From Paracoccaceae bacterium (GTDB lineage: Bacteria > Pseudomonadota > Alphaproteobacteria > Rhodobacterales > Rhodobacteraceae): a DNA stretch of 64,000 nucleotides. Shown here in pieces: positions 51,695 to 60,036 of this stretch (within the stretch, counting starts at the first letter, position 1; each line of letters starts with the position of its first letter). The position numbers and the translations under genes are program-made. The notes under the pieces are model-generated. The model did no database searches and had not been told where the DNA came from. It saw nothing but the letters and a program-made list of their open reading frames with translations. Location of the stretch: NCBI GenBank assembly GCA_016124615.1, contig WGNF01000002.1, positions 372,001 through 436,000 on the forward strand, written 5' to 3'.

Positions 51695-53440
51695 ATGACC
51701 CAACGTGTCGTCGTCGACCCGATCACCCGCATCGAGGGGCACCTTCGTATCGAGGCTGAAACCAGCGCCGATGGCAGCATCACCAGCGCCTATTCATCCG
51801 GCACGATGGTGCGCGGGATCGAACTGATCCTGAACGGCCGCGACCCGCGCGAGGCCTGGGCCTTTGCGCAACGCATCTGCGGCGTCTGCACGCTGGTGCA
51901 TGGCATCGCCAGCGTCCGGGCGGTGGAAAACGCGCTGAACTACCCGATCCCGCCCAATGCGCAGCTGATCCGCAACCTGATGATCGCGGCGCAATATGTG
52001 CATGACCATGTGATGCACTTCTACCACCTGCACGCGCTCGATTGGGTGGATGTGGTGTCGGCACTGAAGGCCGACCCGGCGGCGACCTCGGCCCTTGCAC
52101 AGTCGATTTCAAGCTGGCCGAAGTCGAGCCCCGGCTACTTCGCGGACGTGCAAAAGAAGATCAAGACCTTCGTCGAGGGCGGCCAGCTTGGCATCTTTGC
52201 CAACGGCTTCTGGGGAAACCCCGGCTTCAAGCTGCCGCCAGAGGCGAACCTGATGGCGGTCGCGCATTACCTTGAGGCGCTGGCCTGGCAGCGCGAGGTG
52301 GTGCAGATCCACACCATCTTCGGTGGCAAGAACCCGCATCCGAACTTTGCCGTGGGTGGCTCGCCGTCGCCGATCTCGGTCAACCCCGGCGCTTCGGGCG
52401 GGGTTTCCGGCACCGCGCTGAACATGGCGGGGCTGGATCAGATCAAGTCGGTCATCGCCAAGATGCAGACCTTCGTCGATCAGGTCTATGTGCCTGACAC
52501 GCTGGCCATAGCGAGCTATTACAAGGACTGGTTCACGCGCGGCGAGGGTGTCGGCAACTTCATGACCTACGGGGATTTCCCCGAAAACGGCATGAGCGAC
52601 CCCTCCACCTGGCTGATCCCGGCGGGCGTGATCCTGAACCGCGACCTGTCCACAGTTCACCCGATCGACATGAACAGCCCGGACGAGATTCAGGAGTTCG
52701 TGTCGCATTCCTACTACGACTACTCTGGCGGCAAGGCCAAGGGCCTGCATCCCTATGTGGGCGAGACCAACCTGCACTACACCGGTCCCAAGCCGCCCTA
52801 TGAACAGCTTGACGTCGAGAAGGATTATTCCTGGCTGAAGTCGCCGCGCTGGAAGGGCAACGTGGTGGAGGTCGGGCCGCTGGCGCGCGTGCTGATGCTC
52901 TACGCCAAGGGGCACGAGCCCACGAAGGCGCTGGCCGACATGGCGTTGAAGCAGTTGGACCTGCCGCTGACCGCGATGTTCTCGACGATGGGGCGAACGG
53001 CGGCGCGGACGCTGGAAAGCAAGATCGTCGCCGATCAGATGTCGGTCTGGTACGCGAACCTTGTCGCCAACATCAAGGCGGGCGACATGGCGGTGCACAG
53101 CGAAGCGAAGTGGGATCCCTCGACCTGGCCCGCCGGGGCCAAGGGCGTGGGCTTCATGGAAGCGCCGCGCGGGGCGCTGGCGCATTGGGTGGTGATCAAC
53201 AACGGCAAGATCGCCAACTATCAGGCCGTCGTGCCCTCGACCTGGAACGCCGGGCCGCGCGATCCGGATGGCAAGCCCGGCCCCTACGAGGCCGCGCTGA
53301 TGGACAACCACCAGCTTTTCGACCCCAAGCAGCCGCTGGAGATTCAGCGCACCATCCACAGCTTCGATCCCTGCATCGCCTGCGCCGTCCACGTCACCGA
53401 CCCGGATGGCGCGGAACTGGTGCAGATCACCGTTACCTGA
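51695..53440 (+). CDS. hynL: [NiFe]-hydrogenase large subunit, Isp-type (HynL/HyaB)
   Basis: 581 residues. The N-terminal NiFe ligands are Cys62 and Cys65 in QRICGVCTLVHG and the C-terminal ones are Cys560 and Cys563 in FDPCIACAVH. The sequence continues 15 residues beyond His566, the peptide cleaved by HupD. It contains the catalytic centre that splits H2. Length and motifs are those of group 1 enzymes. Between the two subunit genes lies isp1, and isp2 follows, which differs from the standard small-large-cytochrome order. Confidence 0.96.
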   Translation: MTQRVVVDPITRIEGHLRIEAETSADGSITSAYSSGTMVRGIELILNGRDPREAWAFAQRICGVCTLVHGIASVRAVENALNYPIPPNAQLIRNLMIAAQYVHDHVMHFYHLHALDWVDVVSALKADPAATSALAQSISSWPKSSPGYFADVQKKIKTFVEGGQLGIFANGFWGNPGFKLPPEANLMAVAHYLEALAWQREVVQIHTIFGGKNPHPNFAVGGSPSPISVNPGASGGVSGTALNMAGLDQIKSVIAKMQTFVDQVYVPDTLAIASYYKDWFTRGEGVGNFMTYGDFPENGMSDPSTWLIPAGVILNRDLSTVHPIDMNSPDEIQEFVSHSYYDYSGGKAKGLHPYVGETNLHYTGPKPPYEQLDVEKDYSWLKSPRWKGNVVEVGPLARVLMLYAKGHEPTKALADMALKQLDLPLTAMFSTMGRTAARTLESKIVADQMSVWYANLVANIKAGDMAVHSEAKWDPSTWPAGAKGVGFMEAPRGALAHWVVINNGKIANYQAVVPSTWNAGPRDPDGKPGPYEAALMDNHQLFDPKQPLEIQRTIHSFDPCIACAVHVTDPDGAELVQITVT

Positions 53441-53452
53441 GAGGGCAAGGCC

Positions 53453-54712
53453 ATGACCATCGACGTGCAAGCCGCGACCCGCACCTTCCTTGCCCAGACC
53501 GAGGAACATCTGGTCAGCTACCTCGAAGCCTGCGTGCACTGCGGGCAATGCGCAGATGCCTGCCTGTTCTATCGCACCTCTGGCGACCCGCGACACACGC
53601 CGGCCTACAAGCTGTTCCCGATCGCCAAGGCCTACAAGGGGCAGAAATGGCCGCTGAAATGGCTCGGCCTCGCGCCGAAGATCACCGAGACGGACCTGAA
53701 GGAATGGGAAGAGCTGATCTTTGACACCTGCACGATGTGCGGGCGCTGCACCGAGGTTTGCCCGATGGGCATCGACATCGCCTCGATCGTCGGGCAGGCG
53801 CGCAAGGCCTGGGCGGCGGCGGGGCTGGGGCCAGCCGACCTCTTTGCGGCGGCGGACAATTCGCGTGACCACGGCAGCCCGCTGGGGCTGACCGCCGAGA
53901 AGCTCTCCGACCGGCTCGAATGGCTTGCCGATGATCAGGAAGTCGAGATGCAGGTGGACAAGAAATCCGCCGAGGTGCTGCTGACCGTCTCGTCGATCGA
54001 AGCGATGAAGTATCCGCAATCGCTTTCGGCGATGGCGAAGATCATGAACCACGCCGGGGTGGACTGGACCTATTCCACCCACGGCTACGAGTCGACGAAT
54101 TTCGGCTATCTGGCGGGCAAGAGTGACATCGCCAAGATCATGCTGAACCGGATCGTCGACGCGGCTGAGGCGCTAGGCGCCAAGACAGTCGTGATCCCGG
54201 AATGCGGCCATGCCTACGGGGTGATGCGCTGGGGCGCGGCGAACATTCTGGGCCGCGAGTTGCCGTTCGAGGTGCTGCACATCACCGAATACATCGCCAA
54301 ACTGAAACGCGAGGGCAAGCTGAAGCTGAAGCCCTACGACACGCCGATGACCTACCACGACCCCTGTCAGGTCTCGCGCCGCGGCGGGGCGGCGGCGGAT
54401 GCGCGCTACATCCTGGAAGGCTTCGCGACCGACTTCCACGAGATGACGCCGACGGCAGAACTGAACTGGTGCTGCGGCGGCGGCGGCGGGGTGCAGGCCA
54501 TCGGCCGGGCGGCCGATCTGCGCCACAAGGTGTTCAAGATCAAGATCGATCAGGTCGAGGCGACGGGCACCCATACGCTGGTGTCGGCCTGCGCCAACTG
54601 CCGCCTGACGATGGACGAAAGCAAGCTGCACTGGAAATGGGACGGCGGGCTGGAAAGTCTGGTCGAGATCGTGGCCGAAAACCTGATCGACAGCACCGCG
54701 AAACCCAACTGA
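53453..54712 (+). CDS. isp2: Hydrogenase-associated HdrD-like iron-sulfur protein Isp2
   Basis: 419 residues. Two [4Fe-4S] motifs are CVHCGQCADAC (Cys27, 30, 33, 37) and CTMCGRCTEVC (Cys93, 96, 99, 103), followed by two CCG-type domains (YHDPCQVSRRGG and NWCCGGGGGVQ...SACANCRL). This is the layout of HdrD, DsrK and GlpC. With Isp1 it forms an HdrE/HdrD- or DsrM/DsrK-like electron module. In Isp-type hydrogenases it transfers electrons between H2 oxidation and a cytoplasmic sulfur- or quinone-linked reaction. Confidence 0.9.
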   Translation: MTIDVQAATRTFLAQTEEHLVSYLEACVHCGQCADACLFYRTSGDPRHTPAYKLFPIAKAYKGQKWPLKWLGLAPKITETDLKEWEELIFDTCTMCGRCTEVCPMGIDIASIVGQARKAWAAAGLGPADLFAAADNSRDHGSPLGLTAEKLSDRLEWLADDQEVEMQVDKKSAEVLLTVSSIEAMKYPQSLSAMAKIMNHAGVDWTYSTHGYESTNFGYLAGKSDIAKIMLNRIVDAAEALGAKTVVIPECGHAYGVMRWGAANILGRELPFEVLHITEYIAKLKREGKLKLKPYDTPMTYHDPCQVSRRGGAAADARYILEGFATDFHEMTPTAELNWCCGGGGGVQAIGRAADLRHKVFKIKIDQVEATGTHTLVSACANCRLTMDESKLHWKWDGGLESLVEIVAENLIDSTAKPN

Positions 54713-54724
54713 AAGGCCCGCCCG

Positions 54725-55105
54725 ATGGCAAAGAAACTGTTGATCATCATGGCCAATACCGACCCGCGCAATCCCGAGGAACTCGGCGCGCCGTTCTTTC
54801 AGGCCACCGTCGCCGCCGCGATGGATTACGAGGTCGAGGTGGTCTGCACCGCCACCTCTGGCCAGTTGCTGCGCAAGGGCGTGGCGGAAAAGCTGGTGGT
54901 CAAGGCCGGGTCGCCGAAGTCGGTCTATGATTTCATCAAGGACGCGCATGAGGCAGGCGCCAAGTTCTACTGCTGCTCGCCCAACCTCGACCTGTTCGAC
55001 ATGACCGTGGACGATCTGATCCCCGAATGTTCGGGCATCCTTGGCGGTGCCGCGGTGATCGAAAAGGTGATGGAAGACGACGACCTGCGCGTGCTTTGCT
55101 ACTGA
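54725..55105 (+). CDS. DsrE/DsrF-like family protein at the end of the hydrogenase operon
   Basis: 126 residues: KKLLIIMANTDPRNPEELGAPFFQATVAAAMDYEVEVVCTATSGQLLRKGVAE and an IPECSGILGGAAVI region. Cysteines are at 41, 83-84 (FYCCSPN), 102 and 125. DsrE-type proteins relay persulfide sulfur in sulfur-trafficking systems. It follows isp2 after 12 bases, so it is probably co-expressed with the hydrogenase. It suggests a link to sulfur reduction or oxidation, not proven. Confidence 0.85.
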   Translation: MAKKLLIIMANTDPRNPEELGAPFFQATVAAAMDYEVEVVCTATSGQLLRKGVAEKLVVKAGSPKSVYDFIKDAHEAGAKFYCCSPNLDLFDMTVDDLIPECSGILGGAAVIEKVMEDDDLRVLCY

Positions 55106-55123
55106 GCCCGCGCAGGCGGCCGC

Positions 55124-56071
55124 TCAGGTTTCGGCGATCGCCGCGCCAAGGCCGGTGCTGCGGCGCGCCTCGGCCAGCATCGCCGCTACCGCGCATGAGG
55201 CCAGCCGCGCCTTGGGCCCGTCGGCCCGGCTGGTCAGCACGATCGGCACCCGCGCGCCGATGACGATGCCCGCGGCGTCGGCATTGGCAAGGTATTCCAG
55301 TTGCTTGGCCAGCATGTTGCCGGACTCGATGTCGGGCACCACCAGAATGTCGGCCCGCCCCGCCACCGGGGAAGAGATGTGCTTGATCTTCGCCGCGCGC
55401 AGATTGACCGCGTTGTCGAAGGCCAGCGGCCCGTCAACCAACGCGCCGGTGATCTGACCACGATCTGCCATCTTGCACAGCGCCGCGGCATCGAGCGTGG
55501 ACCGCATCTTGGGATTGATCGTCTCGACCGCGGCCAGAATGGCCACCTTCGGCTCTTTCAGCCCCAGCACATGCGCCAGGTCGATGGCGTTCTGCACGAT
55601 ATCGGCCTTTTCCATCAGCGCCGGGGCGATGTTGATGGCGGCGTCGGTGATCATCAGGATGTGTGGATAGCTGGGCACGTCGAAGATGAAGACGTGGCTG
55701 ACCCGCCGCGCCGTGCGCAGCCCGGTGCCATCCCGCATCGCGGCGCTCATGAAGGCGTCGGTGTGCAGGCTGCCCTTCATCAGAATCCCGGCCTCGCCCG
55801 TGCGGCAAAGTTCGACCGCACGGGAGGCGGCCTCATCCTCGTCGGCGATGTCGATCAGCCGGTAGCCCGAGACGTCGAGCTTTTCGGCGGCGGCAAGCTT
55901 TTCGATGGCCGTCTTCGGGCCGATCAGGATCGGGTCGATCACCTTCTTCGCGGCCGCTTCGCAGGTGCCTTGCAGCGAAACGTCGCTGACCGGAAAGACA
56001 ACGGCAGTCGGCACCGGCGGCGTCGTTTCGGCCTGCGCCAGGATGGCAGAGAAGACGTGGTGTTTCGGCAT
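55124..56071 (-). CDS. pta: Phosphate acetyl/butyryltransferase
   Basis: 315 residues of the PTA_PTB fold only (no DRTGG or P-loop N-terminal domain): VVFPVSDVSLQGTCEAAAKKVIDPILIGPK, GEAGILMKGSLHTDAFMSAAM, RRVSHVFIFDVPSYPHILMITDAAINIAP and DGPLAFDNAVN. It interconverts acyl-CoA and acyl phosphate. GAGGAGG lies 7 bases before the ATG at 56071. No acetate kinase or Xsc gene adjoins, so acetyl versus butyryl preference is open. Coupling to fermentation in the anaerobic setting of the preceding operon is only a guess. Confidence 0.88.
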   Translation of the reverse strand: MPKHHVFSAILAQAETTPPVPTAVVFPVSDVSLQGTCEAAAKKVIDPILIGPKTAIEKLAAAEKLDVSGYRLIDIADEDEAASRAVELCRTGEAGILMKGSLHTDAFMSAAMRDGTGLRTARRVSHVFIFDVPSYPHILMITDAAINIAPALMEKADIVQNAIDLAHVLGLKEPKVAILAAVETINPKMRSTLDAAALCKMADRGQITGALVDGPLAFDNAVNLRAAKIKHISSPVAGRADILVVPDIESGNMLAKQLEYLANADAAGIVIGARVPIVLTSRADGPKARLASCAVAAMLAEARRSTGLGAAIAET

Positions 56072-56246
56072 CGGTCGGCCTCCTCGGCGCGTGCACCGGT
56101 GGCGCGTCTTGCGGCCATGCTGCGGTGCAGAATCGATGCTATCCTCTGCGTCCGGCCGATGCGGGTCAAGGTTTTCAGGGTCGCACGAAACCGTCACGCA
56201 AGGCAGCTATGGTTTTCGGGTCATCATTTCCGCACGAAGGTTCATC

Positions 56247-57599
56247 ATGCTCCGCACGACCGCCCCGCTGTTGTCCGTCCTTGCGCTGCTTTCGGCCGGC
56301 TCGGCCCTTGCCGCGCCCGCGATCATCGCCACCGCCAGCCTTGGCGGCAGCTCTGCCGGGGCCGATGCCGATCTGTCGGGCTTGCCCGGCACGCTGGAAA
56401 ACGGCGTTGCGGCGAACTTTCTGGGTGGCATCGGGTCGGGTCTGGCCTATGCGGGTAACGGCACCTTCCTGGCGCTGCCCGACCGCGGGCCGAACGCAAC
56501 GCCGTTCAACCCGAAGATCGATGATACCGTGACCTTCATCCCGCGCTTCGACACGGTTTCGATCGACCTGACCCCCGCCGCCGCCGGGGCCGCGCTGCCG
56601 TTCACCGCGACCGCCACGCTGAAAGCCACCACGCTTCTGTGGAGCGCGACAGCGCTGGTCTATGGCACGGGCGAGGGGCTGGACGTGCCGAACGGCGCCC
56701 CGGCGCAGAACACCGCCGACCATTTCTATTTCTCTGGCCGTTCGGACGGGTTCGACCCGGCGCAGAACTCCTGCGACCCGGCCAATGCCCGTGTCGACAG
56801 CGAAGGCATCCGCGTATCGAACGATGGCAAGAGCGTCTTCGTCTCGGACGAATACGGCCCGTTCCTGTATGAATTCGACCGCGCCACCGGCAAGCGCATC
56901 CGCGCCTTCACGCTGCCCGCGCGTCTGTGCATCACCAAGCTGTCGGCCTCGAAGGATGTCGAGATCAAGGGCAACGATGTGGGCCGCGTGACCAACAAGG
57001 GCATGGAAGGGCTGGCCATCACCCCGGATGGCAAGACGCTGGTCGGCGCGATGCAGGATCCGCTGGAACAAGACGGCAAGGACGCCGCCACCAAGAAGGT
57101 GCTGCGGCTGGTGCGGATCGACCTCGCCTCGGGTGCGACGCAGGAGTTCGCCTACAAACTGACCGACGGGTCGGGCGTCAGCGAGATCGTGGCGGTGAAC
57201 GATCACCAGTTCCTGGTAGATGAACGTGACGGCGGCGGGCTGGGCGACGGGTCCGAGGCGAAGATGAAGAAGCTGTTCCTGATCGACCTTGACGGCGCGA
57301 CCGATGTCACCGCGCTGACCGGGCAGGCGCTGGCCGACGCGGCGGTGAAGAAGACCGAATTCCTGAATGTGGTCGCCGAACTGGGCAAGATCGGCGTGAC
57401 CCCCGCGCAGGTGCCCTCGAAGATCGAGGGGCTGGCCTTCGGGCCCGACGTGACCAAGGATGGCGCCGCGATGCACACGCTGATGATCGCCAACGACAAC
57501 GACTTCCTGCCCAAGGACTCGGGGCCGAACGTCTTCTACGTCGTGGGCTTCACCGATGCCGACCTGCCGGGCTATGTGCCGCAGCCGATCGCGAACTGA
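56247..57599 (+). CDS. Secreted esterase-like/phytase-like beta-propeller protein
   Basis: 450 residues with a signal peptide (MLRTTAPLLSVLALLSAGSALAAP) and an esterase-like activity of phytase domain: ENGVAANFLGGIGSGLAYAGNGTFLALPDRGPN, SEGIRVSNDGKSVFVSDEYGPFLYEFDRATGKRI, NKGMEGLAITPDGKTLVGAMQ and FLVDERDGGG. The fold is a beta propeller with conserved acidic loops. Members have been associated with phosphoesterase activity. GAAGG precedes the ATG. Substrate unknown. The stop is directly adjacent to that of the RidA gene. Confidence 0.88.
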   Translation: MLRTTAPLLSVLALLSAGSALAAPAIIATASLGGSSAGADADLSGLPGTLENGVAANFLGGIGSGLAYAGNGTFLALPDRGPNATPFNPKIDDTVTFIPRFDTVSIDLTPAAAGAALPFTATATLKATTLLWSATALVYGTGEGLDVPNGAPAQNTADHFYFSGRSDGFDPAQNSCDPANARVDSEGIRVSNDGKSVFVSDEYGPFLYEFDRATGKRIRAFTLPARLCITKLSASKDVEIKGNDVGRVTNKGMEGLAITPDGKTLVGAMQDPLEQDGKDAATKKVLRLVRIDLASGATQEFAYKLTDGSGVSEIVAVNDHQFLVDERDGGGLGDGSEAKMKKLFLIDLDGATDVTALTGQALADAAVKKTEFLNVVAELGKIGVTPAQVPSKIEGLAFGPDVTKDGAAMHTLMIANDNDFLPKDSGPNVFYVVGFTDADLPGYVPQPIAN

Positions 57600-57989
57600 T
57601 CAAAGCGCGGCGGCTGTCACCTCGACCTCCACCACGAACTCGGGCCGGGTAAAGCCGGTGACGATGACGAGGGTGGAGGCGGGCAGCCGCCTCACCCCCG
57701 CCAGCCAGGCATCACGCGCCGCCATGTAGCCCGCCATATGCGCCCGGTCAGTGACGAAGGCGTTGATGCGGATCACATCGGCGGGGCCTATCCCCGCCTC
57801 GGCCAGGATCGCCGCGCAATTGGCAAAACACAGCCGCGCCTGCGCCTCGGCCCCCTCGGGCACGGTGCCATCTGCTGCCAGTGCCAGTTGCCCCGATGTC
57901 ACCACCAGCCGCGCCCCCGGCGGGCATTCCACGCCGTGCGCATAGCGCGCGAAGGGCGGGCTGATTGAGGGCGGGGCAAGTTGCTTCAT
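57600..57989 (-). CDS. RidA family protein
   Basis: 129 residues: PPFARYAHGVECPPGARLVVTSGQLALAADGTVPEGAEAQARLCFANCAAILAEAGIGPADVIRINAFVTDRAHMAGYMAARDAWL and PASTLVIVTGFTRPEFVVEVEVTA. It belongs to the RidA superfamily, but the catalytic Arg motif is modified (PASTLVIV), so it is probably a divergent subfamily. It is the second RidA-like gene of the window. It converges with the phytase-like gene and lies beside a catabolic operon. Confidence 0.85.
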   Translation of the reverse strand: MKQLAPPSISPPFARYAHGVECPPGARLVVTSGQLALAADGTVPEGAEAQARLCFANCAAILAEAGIGPADVIRINAFVTDRAHMAGYMAARDAWLAGVRRLPASTLVIVTGFTRPEFVVEVEVTAAAL

Positions 57990-58135
57990 CGTCGGCTCCG
58001 GCTGTGGACTGGCGCTGTCGATCCTAAGGGCGGGGCGGGGCCGAGGAAACAGGCTTGGCCGCCCGGAATCTGTGCGCGGCCAGCGGAAAGTGGGTGAAAA
58101 ACAGGCGCCGACATATGAAGCGCACGCAATCTATG

Positions 58136-58160
58136 CGTCGGGCCGGGAAAGCCCGCGACG
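58136..58160 (+). promoter_or_regulatory. Leader with two mutually exclusive hairpins upstream of the ABC/deaminase operon
   Basis: Hairpin A pairs CGTC+GGGC (58136-58143) with GCCC (58151-58154) and GACG (58157-58160), with a GC bulge. Hairpin B instead pairs CGACG (58156-58160) with CGTCG (58171-58175). Both need the same GACG, so only one can form. The ATG of the first gene is at 58204. It does not match the thiamine riboswitch or another class I recognise. Confidence 0.35.
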
Positions 58161-58203
58161 AGGGCTCTAGCGTCGGTTCGTGGGAATCAACTCGGAGAAC
58201 GCC

Positions 58204-59211
58204 ATGCAGTTCAGATCCATCGCGCAGACATCCGCGCTTGCCCTGTCGCTGATCAGTGTGGCGGGCATGGCGCTGGCGAATACCAAGGTCACCTTCGGTA
58301 CCAACTGGCTGGCGCAGGCCGAACATGGCGGCTTCTATCAGGCGGTCGCGGATGGCACCTATGCCGCTTGCGGGCTGGATGTGACGATCATCCCCGGCGG
58401 GCCGCAGGTGAACAACCGCGCCCAGATGCTGGCCGGGAAGGAAGACTTCATCATGGCCGGCAACATGCTGGAGGAATTCAACGCCGCCGCCGAGGATGTG
58501 CCCGTGGTCGCCGTCGCCGCCGCGTTCCAGAAGGAACCGCAGGTGATCCTGACCCATCCGGGCAAGGGCAAGACGCTGGCCGATCTGAAGGGCATGAAGC
58601 TGCTGATCAGCGATCAGGGTTACGCCAGCTTCTACCAGTGGATGGTCAAGACGATGGGCTTCAAGGACGAGAACCGCGAGGTTTACACCTTCAACCCGGC
58701 CCCGTTCATCGCCAACCCGGATATCGGGATGCAGGGCTATCTGTCGTCTGAACCGCTGATGGTGGAAAAGCAGGGCGGCTTCAAACCCGACGTCTACCTG
58801 ATCGCGGATTACGGCTGGTCGACCTATTCGACGCTGATCGAGACGATGGCGGGCACCGTGAAGGACAAGCCCGACGTGGTGAAATGCTTCGTCGATGGCT
58901 CGATCAAGGGCTGGTACAACTACCTTTACCACGACAATTCCGCCGCCAACGCGCTGATCAAGAAAGACAATCCGGACATGACGGATGATCAGATCACGTT
59001 CGCCATCGACAAGATGAAGGCGAACGGCATCGTCGATTCCGGCGACACGCTGACGATGGGGATCGGCGCGATCACCGATGCGCGGGTGAAGGACTTCTTT
59101 GACAAGATGGTGGCGGCCGGGGTGGTGAAAGCCGACCTCGACTACAAGAAGACCTACAGCACCGCCTTCGTCGATCAGGGCGTCGGGCTCGACCTGCGCC
59201 CGAAGAACTGA
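58204..59211 (+). CDS. ABC transporter periplasmic substrate-binding protein, NMT1/THI5-like
   Basis: 335 residues with a signal peptide (MQFRSIAQTSALALSLISVAGMALA) and an NMT1/THI5-like domain: VTFGTNWLAQAEHGGFYQAVADGTYAACGLDVTIIPGGPQVNN and AGKEDFIMAGNMLEEFNAAAEDVPVVAVAAAFQKEPQVILTHPG. Relatives bind pyrimidines such as thiamine precursors (ThiY), riboflavin (RibY), or sulfonates and nitriles. The operon with a cytosine-deaminase-like enzyme suggests an N-heterocycle. GGAG precedes the ATG at 58204. Confidence 0.87.
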   Translation: MQFRSIAQTSALALSLISVAGMALANTKVTFGTNWLAQAEHGGFYQAVADGTYAACGLDVTIIPGGPQVNNRAQMLAGKEDFIMAGNMLEEFNAAAEDVPVVAVAAAFQKEPQVILTHPGKGKTLADLKGMKLLISDQGYASFYQWMVKTMGFKDENREVYTFNPAPFIANPDIGMQGYLSSEPLMVEKQGGFKPDVYLIADYGWSTYSTLIETMAGTVKDKPDVVKCFVDGSIKGWYNYLYHDNSAANALIKKDNPDMTDDQITFAIDKMKANGIVDSGDTLTMGIGAITDARVKDFFDKMVAAGVVKADLDYKKTYSTAFVDQGVGLDLRPKN

Positions 59212-59241
59212 GCCCGCCCGAAAAACGAAGCGGAGAGGCAC

Positions 59242-60036
59242 ATGGCCGTTATTCGCCGCGCCATCCAGTCCCTCGGCCAGCGCCCCAAGGTGCTGGAGAT
59301 GGCGCGGGTGGACAAGACCTTCAACGGCAACGTTGTTGCCCTGCAGCACATGTCGCTGACCGTGAACGAGGGCGACTTCATCTCGCTGCTCGGCCCCTCG
59401 GGCTGCGGCAAGTCCACCGCGCTGCGGCTGCTGGCGGGGCTGAGCCACCCGACCGCGGGCCGCATCCTGTGGGAAGGTGCAGAGGCGACGGGCGATCTGA
59501 GCGTGGTGTTTCAGGAACCCACGCTGATGCCTTGGGCGACGGTGGCGCAGAACGTCTGGCTGCCGTTCCGCCTGCGCGGGCAAAGCTACAACTCGGTCAA
59601 GGACGAGGTGCTGGAGGTTCTGCGGCTGGTCGGGCTGGAAAAGTTCCTGAACGCCTATCCGCGCGAATTGTCGGGCGGCATGAAGATGCGGGTGTCGATC
59701 GCCCGTGCGCTGGTGACGAACCCGCGCCTGATCCTGATGGATGAACCCTTCGCCGCGCTGGATGAGATCACGCGGCACAAGCTGAACAAGGATCTGCTGG
59801 ACCTGAAGGCAAAGATCGGCTGCACGATCATCTTCGTGACCCATTCAGTGTTCGAAAGCGTGTTCCTGTCGGACCGTGTCGTGGTGATGGCCGCGCGGCC
59901 CGGCCGGGTGATCCAGGAATTCCCGATCGACGCCCCCTATCCGCGCGGCGAGGCGTTCCGCACCTCGGCTGAATATGCCGCGCATTGCCGGGCCGCGTCG
60001 GACGCGCTCTATCAGGCGATGGGAGAGGTGGCATGA
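59242..60036 (+). CDS. ABC transporter ATPase (nitrate/sulfonate/pyrimidine-type)
   Basis: 264 residues: Walker A GPSGCGKST, Q-loop VVFQEPTLMPWATVAQNVWLPFRL, signature LSGGMKMRVSIARAL, Walker B LILMDEPFAALDE and switch FVTHSVFESVFLSDRVVVM. It belongs to the TauB/SsuB/ThiZ group that works with NMT1-type binding proteins. GGAGAGG lies before the ATG. It overlaps the permease by four bases. Confidence 0.93.
   Translation: MAVIRRAIQSLGQRPKVLEMARVDKTFNGNVVALQHMSLTVNEGDFISLLGPSGCGKSTALRLLAGLSHPTAGRILWEGAEATGDLSVVFQEPTLMPWATVAQNVWLPFRLRGQSYNSVKDEVLEVLRLVGLEKFLNAYPRELSGGMKMRVSIARALVTNPRLILMDEPFAALDEITRHKLNKDLLDLKAKIGCTIIFVTHSVFESVFLSDRVVVMAARPGRVIQEFPIDAPYPRGEAFRTSAEYAAHCRAASDALYQAMGEVA

Noticed and set aside
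49917..53440. Oxygen-tolerant membrane-bound (group 1d) hydrogenase
   Set aside because: The extra proximal-cluster cysteines are absent (ECTGC, AFGG), and the partners are Isp1/Isp2-like, not a HyaC/HupC cytochrome following the large subunit.
58024..58203. Thiamine pyrophosphate riboswitch before the NMT1/THI5-like operon
   Set aside because: The conserved CUGAGA and ACCUGAUCUGG-type segments are missing; only generic hairpins are present.
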